Below, one piece after another: positions 35,589 to 45,900 of a stretch of 64,000 nt of DNA (position 1 is its first letter; each line of letters opens with the position of its first letter). Source of the DNA: Paenibacillus sp. 19GGS1-52. GTDB lineage: Bacteria > Bacillota > Bacilli > Paenibacillales > Paenibacillaceae. The stretch is taken from positions 3,410,001 to 3,474,000 of the forward strand of contig NZ_CP059724.1 of NCBI RefSeq assembly GCF_022369515.1. Direction: 5' to 3'. The notes beneath the pieces were generated by a model. That model was not told where the DNA came from. It worked only from the letters and a program-made list of their open reading frames with translations, and ran no database searches. Made by a program: the position numbers and the translations under genes.

Positions 35589-36722
35589 ATGAAACCAAAT
35601 CCTGTTGTGATTATTGTATCTGCTGCCTTCGGAGACGGTCATGCCAAGGTAGCTGAGGCTATTGAACAGTCCTTTAAAGAGAAAGGAATAGACCAAGTAT
35701 ATATTGTGGACCTCTTCGCTGAAGTTCATCCTTATCTAAATGAACTATTCCAGAGGTTCTATTTGATTACCGCCGTCTATGTACCTAAACTTTATGGATT
35801 TTTATACAGAATCACGAGCAGAATGAAGCCTGAGCAGCCCCTCAGTCAGTTTCTGCATTCCATAGGCAAAAAAAAGGCGAAGTCCATTTTGGATGAGTTA
35901 CACCCGGATATTATCATTCATACCTTTCCCTATCTTGTGGCCTCACAGCTGAGTGAAGAAGCAGGGAGTGAGGTATCTATATTTACCGTACTTACGGATT
36001 ATGTCCTGCATGGCAGATGGCTTCACCCCTCTACGCTGAAGTATTTCACCGCTACGGAAAGCATGAAGCAGGCTTTGCTGTCTGCAGGTGTTCCTGAGGA
36101 GAGGATCACGATTAGCGGAATTCCGATTCGGGAAGCATTTTGTGAACCTATGGATCGGGAAAAGCTCTTGATCAAGCATGGATTCAGCAAAAGTCGACGC
36201 TATATTCTGCTGTCAGCCGGAGCCCATGGCATAATGTCCAATATCAGTATGATGATAACTACCGTACTTGAATATTCCGACTTCGATTTAGTTGTACTTT
36301 GCGGGAATAACCAAGGCTTACGGTTATCTCTAGTAGATCTTTATCTTCACAATCCCCGTATTCATATCTTGGGCTACACAGAAGAAATGCATGAACTCAT
36401 GGCTGTTTCCTCCGGGCTGTTGACTAAAGCAGGAGGGATTACTCTCACTGAGGCTATTGCCATGTCACTGCCTGTTATCGTATACCGTCCGCTCCCAGGT
36501 CAGGAGGAAGGCAATGCTCACCTGTTAACTGGACTGAGGGTTATATATACTGCCTATAACAAGCATGAATTAATCCATAGATTGCGCCAGCTGGAAATCC
36601 AGCCGTGTCGGGAAGAAATGCAGCGTTTCATGCATACCATCACTCGTAAAGAGTCGTCTCAAACCATTGTTTCTGAGGTACTAGAGGCAACAGAGCAGGA
36701 TCTATGTGCTCAACAAATTTAA
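35589..36722 (+). CDS. GT28 glycosyltransferase, diacylglycerol glucosyltransferase-like
   Basis: A 377-residue cytoplasmic or peripheral GT-B enzyme of the MGDG synthase/UgtP group. The N-terminal domain begins VVIIVSAAFGDGHAKVAEAI, with the GDGH (GxGH) motif of that group, and the acceptor helix region reads YVPKLYGFLYRITSRM. The C-terminal nucleotide-sugar site is LLTKAGGITLTEAIAMSLPVI with the conserved G-G-x-T-x-x-E-A, and PLPGQEEGNA. It probably transfers glucose or galactose to diacylglycerol, making glycolipids. AGGAG lies 7 bases before the ATG. Confidence 0.85.
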   Translation: MKPNPVVIIVSAAFGDGHAKVAEAIEQSFKEKGIDQVYIVDLFAEVHPYLNELFQRFYLITAVYVPKLYGFLYRITSRMKPEQPLSQFLHSIGKKKAKSILDELHPDIIIHTFPYLVASQLSEEAGSEVSIFTVLTDYVLHGRWLHPSTLKYFTATESMKQALLSAGVPEERITISGIPIREAFCEPMDREKLLIKHGFSKSRRYILLSAGAHGIMSNISMMITTVLEYSDFDLVVLCGNNQGLRLSLVDLYLHNPRIHILGYTEEMHELMAVSSGLLTKAGGITLTEAIAMSLPVIVYRPLPGQEEGNAHLLTGLRVIYTAYNKHELIHRLRQLEIQPCREEMQRFMHTITRKESSQTIVSEVLEATEQDLCAQQI

Positions 36723-36828
36723 CTCCATGAGTAACATTAAAAGGGATCTGTGCCAGGACTATCTCCTTCCTTGCTTTCTGTCGTATGATTATAGGGGAGT
36801 GGTAGAATATTGTTAGAGAGGAACCCAA

Positions 36829-38298
36829 GTGATGTCAATTCGTATGAAACTGCTCTTATCCTATGCAGCCATGTTAATTATTCCGCTTATTCTGCTAATT
36901 GCGACCTCTCTGCTGCTTGCAGTTGTCTTTCGCGGTGATTTACAAAGTCTGAAAAGCGCCCATGAGATGAAATTTGAGGGGCTGGAAGAAAGTGATTATC
37001 ATAGCCTGATCAAGTATACGATTCTGAACGACCCGGATTTACTGACGGACAAGCACTTTCTGGATGATATCTCTGCGGACATGCTCAATAAAAATACCTA
37101 TCTATATATCCGCTCGGGAAGCGATGTACTGTATTCGTCGGATTATATTTTATCACAAAAAGAACTGATCGCTGGACTACCATCCTTCAAACATGCCGGT
37201 ATCTGGAGTGAACTGAAAAATAAAGCGGACGGAAATGTCTGGTATCAGATTGTACAGTATGATCTCTCTACTAAGGATCTGCAGCCGGTCAGTTTGTTCC
37301 TTCTGACTGAGATTGACCCGCTCGTACATTTTGCCCGCAGCTTTTTCCCTATTTTGTTTCTTTCCACGTTGGTCATACTGGTGCTGACACATACGTTGCT
37401 GACCTATTTCATGTCCAAACGGATTATTCGGCCATTGCTTGAGCTGCGCAAGGCAGCACAGCAAGTTTCTGAGGGTAACCTTGATTTTCAGGTCCGGGTT
37501 AGCGGCAAGGATGAGATTGGCCAGCTCGGGATGGCTTTTGAAGAAATGCGATCACGCTTACAAGAATCAATCCAGATGCAGCTTCAGTATGAATCCAATC
37601 GCAAGGAACTGATCACTAATATCTCCCACGATTTGAAGACACCACTCACAGCTATCAAAGGTTATGTGGACGGTATTCTAGAAGGAGTGGCAGACTCGCC
37701 GGAAAAAAGTGAAAAGTACATGCGGACCATTGCCACGAAGGCGGGAGAAATGGATCGGCTGATTGATGAATTATTTCTGTACTCCAAGCTGGATATGCAA
37801 AAATTGCCCTTTACGTTCGAGTCTGTACCGATTTACGCCTTTTTGCAGGATTGGGCGGAGGAATTACAAATGGAACTGGAGAAGCAGGGGGTCAGGCTGA
37901 ATTTGGAGATTGCAATTGAGGAAGGAATACACGTTGCGGTTGACCGCGATTCCTTTAAGCGAGTGCTGAGTAATGTGATACAGAACAGCATCAAATATAT
38001 GAACAAAGAGCAGAAGAGAATCTCTTTACAGTCATTTGCCCAGAATAATAAAATCATCCTCGTTATTGAAGATAATGGTCCTGGCATTCCGGAAGCAGCA
38101 GTTCGACATATTTTCGAACGATTCTATCGGGCGGAGCAATCAAGAAATAGCTATACCGGAGGCAGTGGACTAGGATTGGCGATCGCTAAAGGCATCATGC
38201 TGGGACATAAGGGTGATATATACGCAGAAAGTGTAGAAGGAGAAGGCACACGAATTTATATTGTCTTACCGATTGAAGAGGAAGGAAGCTCGCAATGA
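36829..38298 (+). CDS. sensor histidine kinase (HisKA type)
   Basis: A 489-residue membrane kinase. First span at about residues 10-30 (LSYAAMLIIPLILLIATSLLLA), extracellular loop of about 135 residues, second span near 165-190 (FPILFLSTLVILVLTHTLLTYF), HAMP from about 190, H box ISHDLKTPLTAIKGYVDG, N box VIQNSIKYM, and G boxes EDNGPGIP and GGSGLGLAI. It resembles the BaeS/VanS-like kinases. The gene precedes its regulator, the reverse of the commoner order, with a 4-base overlap. The GTG start has GAGG 7 bases before it; ATG is the next codon. Confidence 0.9.
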   Translation: MMSIRMKLLLSYAAMLIIPLILLIATSLLLAVVFRGDLQSLKSAHEMKFEGLEESDYHSLIKYTILNDPDLLTDKHFLDDISADMLNKNTYLYIRSGSDVLYSSDYILSQKELIAGLPSFKHAGIWSELKNKADGNVWYQIVQYDLSTKDLQPVSLFLLTEIDPLVHFARSFFPILFLSTLVILVLTHTLLTYFMSKRIIRPLLELRKAAQQVSEGNLDFQVRVSGKDEIGQLGMAFEEMRSRLQESIQMQLQYESNRKELITNISHDLKTPLTAIKGYVDGILEGVADSPEKSEKYMRTIATKAGEMDRLIDELFLYSKLDMQKLPFTFESVPIYAFLQDWAEELQMELEKQGVRLNLEIAIEEGIHVAVDRDSFKRVLSNVIQNSIKYMNKEQKRISLQSFAQNNKIILVIEDNGPGIPEAAVRHIFERFYRAEQSRNSYTGGSGLGLAIAKGIMLGHKGDIYAESVEGEGTRIYIVLPIEEEGSSQ

Positions 38299-38987
38299 TG
38301 AATAAGAACATTCTAATTGTTGAAGATGAACCGGCTATTGCTGAACTGCAGCGAGACTATCTGGAGATGAGCGGATTCCTGACTGAAATCGCTGTGAATG
38401 GCGAAGAGGGACTGGAGAAGGGGCTGTCGGGCAAATACGATCTCATTGTGCTTGACGTAATGTTGCCAAAGTTGAATGGATTTGAGGTATGTAAAAAAAT
38501 TCGCGACGAGCTTGATATACCCATCCTTATGGTTACGGCCCGTCGGGAAGATATCGATATCGTCCGTGGGCTGGGACTTGGAGCTGATGATTATATTACC
38601 AAACCGTTCAAACCTGCGGAGCTAGTTGCACGGGTAAAAGCTCATCTATCGCGTTATGACAGACTGAAGGGCCGCCGGACCTCATCCAATGAGGTCGAAG
38701 TCCGTGAGCTGAGACTGGACCCAGACACCCGCTGCACCTTTATGCGCGATGAGGAAGTAATGCTGACAACCAAGGAATTTGAACTGCTTCATTTCCTGGC
38801 GCTCCATCCGAACCGGGTATTCAGCAAAGATCAATTGTTCGAAAGACTGTGGGGGATTGATTCCTTAGGGGATACCCAGACAGTCACCGTCCATATACGC
38901 AAGCTGAGAGAGAAAATCGAGCCCGATTCGGCCAATCCCATCTACATTGAAACGGTTTGGGGCGCGGGTTACCGCCTTCGTGGCTGA
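38295..38987 (+). CDS. OmpR-family response regulator
   Basis: A 230-residue winged-helix regulator. Receiver domain: NILIVEDEPAIAELQ, phospho-acceptor Asp in LIVLDVMLPKLNG, MVTAR and DDYITKPFKPAELV. The output domain (LTTKEFELLHFLALHPNRVF) ends in VHIRKLREKIEPDS and ETVWGAGYRLRG. It is coupled to the upstream kinase and lies before a secreted protein and a BcrA-like ABC transporter; it may control them, although the sensed signal is unknown. Confidence 0.92.
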   Translation: MMNKNILIVEDEPAIAELQRDYLEMSGFLTEIAVNGEEGLEKGLSGKYDLIVLDVMLPKLNGFEVCKKIRDELDIPILMVTARREDIDIVRGLGLGADDYITKPFKPAELVARVKAHLSRYDRLKGRRTSSNEVEVRELRLDPDTRCTFMRDEEVMLTTKEFELLHFLALHPNRVFSKDQLFERLWGIDSLGDTQTVTVHIRKLREKIEPDSANPIYIETVWGAGYRLRG

Positions 38988-39096
38988 GACATATCGTCAC
39001 TTAAGATTTATTTAATATTCTCTTCACTAGGGATTTATATTTAGAGTCTAGACTGGTAGAGTAAGGCTAAATTTGTGTGAGAGGCAGGCTAAAGAG

Positions 39097-40017
39097 ATGA
39101 AGAAGAAGTGGCTTATGACAGGAGGCGCTGTCGGAATCAGTGGTGTGATCATGCTGGCTACCGGTTTAACGGCGTTTGCAGGCACCTCGGGTTATGATGA
39201 TTACAAGGCGGCGCTTAAGAATACCCAAGGACTAGAGAGTGTTACCGCCCAGGTATCTGCCGTTCTTAAGGATAATGGCAGTCTGCTAAGTCAGGCTCAA
39301 GGAAGCTTAAAGGCCAATTTGCAGGATGAAGCTGTAAGCGGTACTGTGAAGATTAGCGGTACAAAAGGTACGGAGTCCCTTAGTCTTTATAATCAGGCTG
39401 ACGGAGAAGTATTGAAAAGTGATGCTTCCGACATTTACTACGTCTTGCCGGACAAATCCGAGCAGAAAGATAAGAGCAAGAACAAGGATGCAACATGGAT
39501 CAATAATGAAGCAGAGACCGTAATTGATGCACTGGTAGGGAATTTACAGAATGAGGTCACATCGACCACTGCATCCGATGGCTCTAAGCATATTTCGCTG
39601 CAGTTAGAGAGTGCGCAGATTCCTGCGGTTGTCCAAGCTTTAGTTCCGATCGTATTTAAACATGCTTCTGCTGTTGAAGACAGACAGACTGAGGACAAGG
39701 GTGTCACGAAAGAGAATGATCCGCAAGCGCTCTTTCACCAAAGCCTGTTTGATTTCAAAGATCTATCGCTGACCGAAGGTGTGCAAATTCAAAGCGTAAG
39801 TTTGAATGCTGACATTAACGCTGCAAATGAGCTGGAAAGCCAACAGCTTATTGTTACGATTACTGGTAAAGATGCCAGCGGCACAACACATACACTAACA
39901 TCCAATCTGGATGTACAGCTATCAGGCTTCAATGGAACCACTCCTGATTCTATTGACCTGACGGGTAAACAAGTGAAACAACTATCTATGCATCATGGGG
40001 ATCGATTTCACGAATAA
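39097..40017 (+). CDS. hypothetical secreted protein
   Basis: A 306-residue exported protein. The signal peptide starts MKKKWLMTGGAVGISG and ends near AFA, followed by Gly-Thr-Ser. The mature chain alternates beta-type segments rich in Ser/Thr/Gly with a charged DKSKNKD region around residue 130, with no recognised enzyme motif. The shape suggests a lipid- or ligand-binding beta fold of the LppX/LolA kind, but this is a weak guess. The start is the ATG after AAAGAG; the upstream extension to a TTG at 39073 has no ribosome site. A terminator follows. Confidence 0.75.
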   Translation: MKKKWLMTGGAVGISGVIMLATGLTAFAGTSGYDDYKAALKNTQGLESVTAQVSAVLKDNGSLLSQAQGSLKANLQDEAVSGTVKISGTKGTESLSLYNQADGEVLKSDASDIYYVLPDKSEQKDKSKNKDATWINNEAETVIDALVGNLQNEVTSTTASDGSKHISLQLESAQIPAVVQALVPIVFKHASAVEDRQTEDKGVTKENDPQALFHQSLFDFKDLSLTEGVQIQSVSLNADINAANELESQQLIVTITGKDASGTTHTLTSNLDVQLSGFNGTTPDSIDLTGKQVKQLSMHHGDRFHE

Positions 40018-40047
40018 ACGATAAGCAGCTTGCAATTCTAAGCATGT

Positions 40048-40090
40048 AACAGCGGATAAGGTGAGTTTTGCTTTATCCGTTGTTTATTTT
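40048..40090 (+). terminator. rho-independent terminator
   Basis: aacagcggataa pairs with ttatccgttgtt (one mismatch) and is followed by TATTTTA. It ends the secreted-protein transcript. Confidence 0.7.
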
Positions 40091-40141
40091 AAAATATAAG
40101 AAGTTATAGGTTTCACACGATAACTTATCCTTATATTTCTC

Positions 40142-40192
40142 GAAGAAACGGGTGCCGTCCATGTAAAGGACGGCAAAGCCGTTTCTTCTTGC
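40142..40192 (+). promoter_or_regulatory. strong two-part hairpin in the leader of the ABC transporter genes
   Basis: Outer arms aagaaacgg and ccgtttctt and inner arms gccgtcc and ggacggc form an almost continuous stem. No T-tract follows; the ribosome site of the ATPase gene begins 5 bases later, so the structure could affect translation or transcript stability. Confidence 0.5.
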
Positions 40193-40208
40193 CAAAGGGG
40201 AGATAAGC

Positions 40209-40946
40209 TTGGAATGTATCGCTAAATTAAGCGGTTTGACGAAAGAATATCGGAATGGCAGAGGCATTCGAAATGTTGGACTTGAGCTGTATAAGGGAGA
40301 TATTTATGGTCTGCTTGGCCCGAATGGTGCTGGCAAGACGACACTGCTCAAGATGATGACTGGACTGATCGCTCCGAAGCAAGGTTCAGTAACCTTATTT
40401 GGCCACAATACGGAGCAATCCTTTGCTGCTGCCATGAACAAGGTAGGTTGTATGATTGAATCCGCAGATTTCTATGACTATGTTACAGCAGGTCAATATT
40501 TGAAGTCGGTAGCTAGTTTCTACCCCAATGTGCAAAGGGAACGAATTCAGGAGGTACTTGAAATTGTTGGCCTCACTGCTAATGTTAAAGAAAAAATAAG
40601 ACACTTCTCCACGGGCATGAAGCAAAAGCTGGCTTTGGCCGCTGCTATTATGCCATACCCCGAACTGGTCATTCTGGATGAGCCGACAAATGGCTTGGAT
40701 ATTGAAGGCATCGTACTCTTCCGTGAACTGGTAACCCGTTTATCAGAAACGGAGGGGATCACTTTTATAATATCCAGTCATATGATTCATGAACTGGAGC
40801 AACTATGCAATCGGGTCGGTATTATATATGAAGGAGAGCTAGTTCAGGAAGGAAACGTGTCAGAATTACTAAAGGATATTCCTTCACTGGAGCAGTACTA
40901 TATTGGTGAGCTACAGAAGGCGAAAGGGGGGCCACGGAATGTATAA
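40209..40946 (+). CDS. ABC transporter ATP-binding protein (BcrA-like)
   Basis: A 245-residue ABC ATPase. Walker A is LLGPNGAGKTTLLK, the signature motif HFSTGMKQKLALAAAI is a variant of LSGGQ, Walker B is LVILDEPTNGLDIEG, and the switch His is in IISSHMIHELEQLC. The order and signature resemble BcrA-type ATPases of bacitracin and lantibiotic immunity transporters. The TTG start has AAGGGGAGA 5 bases upstream. Its 3' end overlaps the permease start. The product energises the permease encoded next. Confidence 0.9.
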   Translation: MECIAKLSGLTKEYRNGRGIRNVGLELYKGDIYGLLGPNGAGKTTLLKMMTGLIAPKQGSVTLFGHNTEQSFAAAMNKVGCMIESADFYDYVTAGQYLKSVASFYPNVQRERIQEVLEIVGLTANVKEKIRHFSTGMKQKLALAAAIMPYPELVILDEPTNGLDIEGIVLFRELVTRLSETEGITFIISSHMIHELEQLCNRVGIIYEGELVQEGNVSELLKDIPSLEQYYIGELQKAKGGPRNV

Positions 40947-41688
40947 TTTACATGCGGGACTTAAGAATGAATTACTGCTCATGTTGTATCGCCGGAAGAC
41001 GCTGTTCTTCTTTATCCTTGCTGCTGCTATTCCAATTCTGCTGGCCCTGACCTTCCATGCTCTGCAGCCTATGCTGGGATTAGTCGCAGCCAGCTCTTCT
41101 TACCCTATACAAATGCTGAACCTTTATACGATTTTTATAATACCGCTGTTTCTATTCCTAACGATTGCTGATCTGTTTCCTCAGGAAATTTCGGCTCGGA
41201 CTCTCAAAATAGTTCTCTTGCGGCCCATCCATCGCGTCAGTGTGTACACGGCCAAAATTCTTGCTCTGGGGATATCCATTGCTGCTGTACTTCTTATCTT
41301 GGCAGTAGTGACAAGTGCCTGTAATGCTTTTCTTGGGAGTCAGGAACTGGGAACGATAAACTGGCTTAGCTATGGAAAAGCATATATAGCCGCCTTTTTC
41401 TCGATGTGGGCGCTCTCCGCGGTGTTTGTGTTCGTTGCCCAATTTTTCCGAAGCGCCAGTGGATTTCTGGTATTCTCCATTCTTCTTTATGCGGCAGCCA
41501 AAGTTACTCCCTTCTTCTTAAAGGGTTTCTCCTCCTTTTCTCTAGCCTCCTATACGGACTGGTATATGCTCTGGTTAAGTCATACCGTATCTGCTGGAAA
41601 GTTGATCACGTCCTCATTGTTTGTTACATCCGGATTGATCTTGTTTTTCACCCTAGGCTATATTCTCTTTGATCGTAAAGAAGCTTAA
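40939..41688 (+). CDS. ABC-2 type transporter permease
   Basis: A 249-residue membrane protein with six expected spans. It opens with a short cytoplasmic segment MYNLHAGLKNELLLMLYRRK, then spans including TLFFFILAAAIPILLALTF, and the typical ABC-2 loop LFPQEISARTLKIVLLRPI with Glu before TLK. The start is the ATG with AAAGGGGGG 7 bases upstream, overlapping the ATPase stop by 8 bases. ATPase and permease form a minimal exporter, possibly of antimicrobial peptides or lipids. A long terminator follows. Confidence 0.85.
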   Translation: MYNLHAGLKNELLLMLYRRKTLFFFILAAAIPILLALTFHALQPMLGLVAASSSYPIQMLNLYTIFIIPLFLFLTIADLFPQEISARTLKIVLLRPIHRVSVYTAKILALGISIAAVLLILAVVTSACNAFLGSQELGTINWLSYGKAYIAAFFSMWALSAVFVFVAQFFRSASGFLVFSILLYAAAKVTPFFLKGFSSFSLASYTDWYMLWLSHTVSAGKLITSSLFVTSGLILFFTLGYILFDRKEA

Positions 41689-41705
41689 TGACGGAATACG
41701 ATACA

Positions 41706-41780
41706 GCCACATCTTGGGTGCTCACTAAATGTTGTTTGCGGAACATTTAAGGTGAGCGGGGATCGTGGTTTTTTTGTTAT
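41706..41780 (+). terminator. long terminator hairpin
   Basis: Nested arms ccac/gtgg, gctcac/gtgagc and aaatgtt/aacattt form an extended stem ending in a run of seven T. Confidence 0.75.
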
Positions 41781-41909
41781 TAGTAACAAGAATCTGTATT
41801 GATTGCCGAAGTAGGTGCTTCTGGATTGGGTTATCAGGCAGGAAATTTCAGTGAACCCACGAATACTCTATAAGGTGTATTATAGGATTCTAAATAGAGG
41901 GGGCTCATC

Positions 41910-42188
41910 TTGGATCAAATTAAGGGATTTATCAAACTATTTCTAATGGAGCCTAAGTGGTTTAAGGTATTTATTATGGTTACCTTGCTTACCTCGATTA
42001 TTTTTAGCAGCTCAGCTTTTTCCAATATGTATTTTCAAAGCCTTTCTAAATTTGCTGCTGGCCTATTCTTTGGTGCTTATGGTATCAAAATGCGCAGGAA
42101 TACTGCAATCTCACTGATCTTATTGGGTGCGGCGGTTGTATGTTTGTTTCTAGCCTGCTTTCATTTCGCGGTGGCGTATTATGGTTAG
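41910..42188 (+). CDS. small membrane protein (92 aa)
   Basis: A 92-residue protein with two or three hydrophobic segments: VFIMVTLLTSIIFSSSAF, FAAGLFFGAYGIKM and ISLILLGAAVVCLFLACFHFAV. It has a TTG start with GAGGGGG 6 bases before it. The gene ends 13 bases before the phosphopantetheinyl transferase gene, so they are likely co-transcribed. I do not recognise a family. Confidence 0.65.
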   Translation: MDQIKGFIKLFLMEPKWFKVFIMVTLLTSIIFSSSAFSNMYFQSLSKFAAGLFFGAYGIKMRRNTAISLILLGAAVVCLFLACFHFAVAYYG

Positions 42189-42201
42189 GCGTGAGGATGA
42201 G

Positions 42202-42897
42202 ATGGATATCTATGGGGTTAAACTCCCTTTGGAAGACAATGAAGAGGTCGTATCCCAGCTTATGGGCGCCATTTCCACAGTCAAGCGGGAACGAATACGC
42301 CGCTTTGTGAAGAGGGAGGATTCCCTTAGGACGCTGATGGCCGATATCCTCTCCAGGCTTGCAATCTGCCGCAGGCTAAACATCAAGAATAGTGAAATCG
42401 AATTGAACTTTAATCGCTACGGAAAACCTTTGTTACAGGGAAATGAGACTTTGCATTTCAATAACACTCATTCCGTTAGTTGGGCCGTCTCCGCCATTTC
42501 CTCCGTACCTATCGGAGTAGATATGGAACAGATAGGCGAGGTACATCTGGAGATTGCAGAGCGATTCTTCTCCCCGCAGGAGTATAACGACCTTTTGTTG
42601 CACAAAGAAGGAGAAGCCAGACAGAAGTATTTTTTTGACTTGTGGACTCTTAAGGAAAGTTATATCAAAGCTACAGGTATGGGACTGTATCTTTCTTTGT
42701 CGTCTTTTACGATCAGGAAGAATAACGAAAGAATCGAGCTTAACACTCAGAATGAATTTAAAGTTTGTTATTTCAGACAATATGCCATCGATCCTGACTA
42801 TCGGTTATCCCTATGTGCAGCGAATGATAGTTTCCCGGACCATGTGACATTACTCAGCTTTGAAGAGATGACCCAAGCCTTTCTGGAGTATATGTGA
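42202..42897 (+). CDS. 4'-phosphopantetheinyl transferase, Sfp type
   Basis: A 231-residue Sfp-family transferase, which attaches the phosphopantetheine arm of coenzyme A to carrier domains. The start at MDIYGVKLPL aligns with Sfp (MKIYGIYM); the longer frame to 42181 is not needed, and GAGG lies 5 bases upstream. Core motifs: GVDMEQIG (the Mg-binding Asp and Glu) and LWTLKESYIKATGMGL (the W-x-x-KE-S-x-K motif). The typical sequence FNNTHSVSWAV near residue 90 binds CoA. It lies tail to tail with the nonribosomal peptide synthetase operon, whose two carrier domains need this modification, and it is the obvious activating enzyme for them. Confidence 0.92.
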   Translation: MDIYGVKLPLEDNEEVVSQLMGAISTVKRERIRRFVKREDSLRTLMADILSRLAICRRLNIKNSEIELNFNRYGKPLLQGNETLHFNNTHSVSWAVSAISSVPIGVDMEQIGEVHLEIAERFFSPQEYNDLLLHKEGEARQKYFFDLWTLKESYIKATGMGLYLSLSSFTIRKNNERIELNTQNEFKVCYFRQYAIDPDYRLSLCAANDSFPDHVTLLSFEEMTQAFLEYM

Positions 42898-42992
42898 TTG
42901 TGCTGGCATTCAGATGAATAATAGGGCCACCATGTGGTACGCTAGACCCATTAGGCAGCCCTTGTGAAATTGACTAATATTGAGGTTTCCCC

Positions 42993-45900
42993 TCAGACTT
43001 CAACGGATTTATTAGCCTTATGGAGCTGCACAATCCGTTGATCTAATTTCGTCTGCAGCGAATCCCTGTCCTCCAAGGTAGCATCGGGAATAGCATCCTC
43101 TAGATCGTCCTCCATATTGCGTAAAGGCTTGAATCTAAATCCCACTACAGACCAGATCAGAACAAGCGCTCCTACAGAGGCCATGAGTAGGCCTATTCCT
43201 CGCCCCGTGCCTACACCCAGAACAGGGCCAAGATAGGGGGTCAGGAATCCTCCCTTCTCCATTGCTTTGTTAAATACCGAATCTGCTAGTAGGCCTGACA
43301 GCCAGTATCCGATCGGCATGCTGGACATCGCGATCATCTGATTGGTAGCCAGAACCCGACCCTGGAGCTGAAGCCCCACCTTGGATTGAATTAGCGATTG
43401 CCAATGGGCATTCACGAGTGTGACAGAGAACCAAAGCCCAAAAAGGCCGACCGCGGTCATCAATATGTTAGCACGGAGTCCGGTCACGATCATGAAGAAA
43501 CCCTCCAATATCACAAAACCAACCATCCCCGCAGCCCTTTTTTGGGTACCGCCCCAAAGACTCATCACAAGCCCGCCTGCCACTGCGCCAAGCGCGCCAA
43601 GCATTGTAACTGCAGCCAAATCTGCAGGCGTGCCAAAGGAAAGGACAAGTGGCTGAATTAGAACGGATGCGGCGCCGAATAGGATGTTCCCGATAAAAAA
43701 GAAAGCAATCATATACAGCAACCCCGGCCGTTTGACGATGAATTTCCAGCCCATAAGCACTTCCTTAAGAAAGGATTCTTCTTGTCTACTGAATAATGTG
43801 TTTGGAAATCTTACGATGAGCAGCGTGGTAATTGCGATAAAGAAACTAACCACATCAAGGATGAAGATATTCGCCATCCCAATCGTTGAGTAGAGAGCCA
43901 CACCGAGCAGTGGTGCAATCATTTCACTGGTGGAACCGGCGAGCTGGACGATCCCGTTAGCGTGGCCCAGATACTGCTTGGGAATAATCTGAGCAATCGA
44001 TGCCATGAAGGCTGGACGATGGAACGACCGTGACACCGAGCCAATGGCGGAGGAGACATAGATGTGCCAGACTTCAAGTGAATGAGTAGCCATTAATACG
44101 GCAAGCCAGGCAATGGGCAGGGCCATCATCAAGTCGCTGAATAGCATCACAAGACGACGGTCATAACGGTCAACGATGGCGCCCGCGAAAGGTAATACCA
44201 GGATGCCGGGTATCAGCGAGGCCGAAGAAATGGCTGCAAAGTCGGCTACCGACTGAGTTTGCGAATATACCCATACGCCAATTGCGATCCCGGTAAGACC
44301 GGAACCGAGGATAGACATCAGCTGACCAAAAATAACGGTGAAGAATATTTTTAGATTGGGGGACACACCTCTTTGCTTCCGCGCTATTACAGCTGGGGGG
44401 TGTGGAGAGGTGGACACTTGTATATCGCCTATATCTGTTATTAGAGCATCGTCTTTATCCTTCTGGGGAGATACAAGACCCAATGTTGCAGTTATGATTT
44501 CATTTAATTGATCCGCCTGATATTTGATGAAATAGTGACCGGAAAGCGGAATGACCGCCAGCTCCACCTGATTGCTGAAGTAGCCCCATTCCCGGAAGCG
44601 CTCTTCGTAAAGCTCGGTCGCTTTGTCTTTCTGGCCGATGATGCAGTTGATGGGGGTACTGAGCTTGGTGAATTCTTTATCCGAATAGGCAAAGGTATAG
44701 TAGTTCTCGCTCTCGCGCGCATCATGGCGTAGGCAACGTATCATGAAATCGCGTTCTTCGTTGTCCTCTACATCCGTGAACCCGCCAAGTGCCTTTAAGA
44801 ACTCATGGTAGGATTTGTTGGACATGCTGCGGTCAGATGGAAACAGCTTGGAGAACCAATTGAACAGGCGGCCGGGAATTCGGGCAATCGGGAAGGTACC
44901 GCCCAGAAAGACGCCTCTTAATGGCATATTCTCCTGTTCCAGCTGTCTGGCAATCTCAATCGTCAGTGCACCTCCGACACAGTGTCCGTATAGAGCGACC
45001 GGTCCCTTGATGGAGCTTTTAATTTCCTGTATGCAGAGACGGGCAACCTCATGGATGGGGAGCAAGGCTTCTTCTTTTCTGCTGTAGTCATGACCGGGAA
45101 TATCCATAGCATATAAATCTACCGTACTTGGCATATGCATCGCCAGCGGCTGGTAGGTAATCGCGCTGCCTCCCGCATAAGGAATGCAGACCAACGTCAC
45201 GCGACCATTATGCTGTGGCCCAGATTTTGTTAATCTGTGCAGCAGATGATGTTCCGAAGGTTTACCTTGATCGATATATTCAGCCAAAGTACGGATTGTC
45301 GGATGTTTGAAGAAATCCATGATACCGATCCAATCCTCTAACCTCCGCACTACCTTAAGAGCTTTAAAGGATTCTCCTCCTAGTTCGAAAAAATTGTCAT
45401 CAATCGAAATAGGTCCATCTCCCAGAACAGCTCTCCATACGTCTTCAATTCGCTGTTCCGTTACCGTCCGCGGCCCTTCGTCGGTTGCGTCTGCGGTATT
45501 CAGAGTCAGGTCCATAGCGGTAAGGAGAGGAAGATTTACTTTTCCATTGGGGTTAAGCGGTAAAGCATCCAACACAATAATATGATTAGGCATCATATAA
45601 TCTGGCAGTATTTGCTTTAGCCTCTGCTTAAGCTCAGCGAGACTTTCCTCTACAGGGACTAGCTTGTCTAACACTGTATAAGCAACGATTCTTTTCTCTT
45701 TCTGGGTTAAAGACTTTAACAAAACAACCGCTGACTTCACGAAGGGGATAGACGTTAACACGGCTTCAATTTCCCCAAGTTCTATCCGATACCCACGGAT
45801 TTTGATCTGACGATCCATGCGCCCTGTGATTTCTATCGAACCATCCTGCTGAAATCGAGCCCGGTCTCCGGTCTTATACAGCCGTTCCCCACGTTCTCCA

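Noticed and set aside
42930..42985. Small tgagg/cctca hairpin considered as terminator of the NRPS operon
   Set aside because: The stem has only five pairs and no T-tract follows on either strand.
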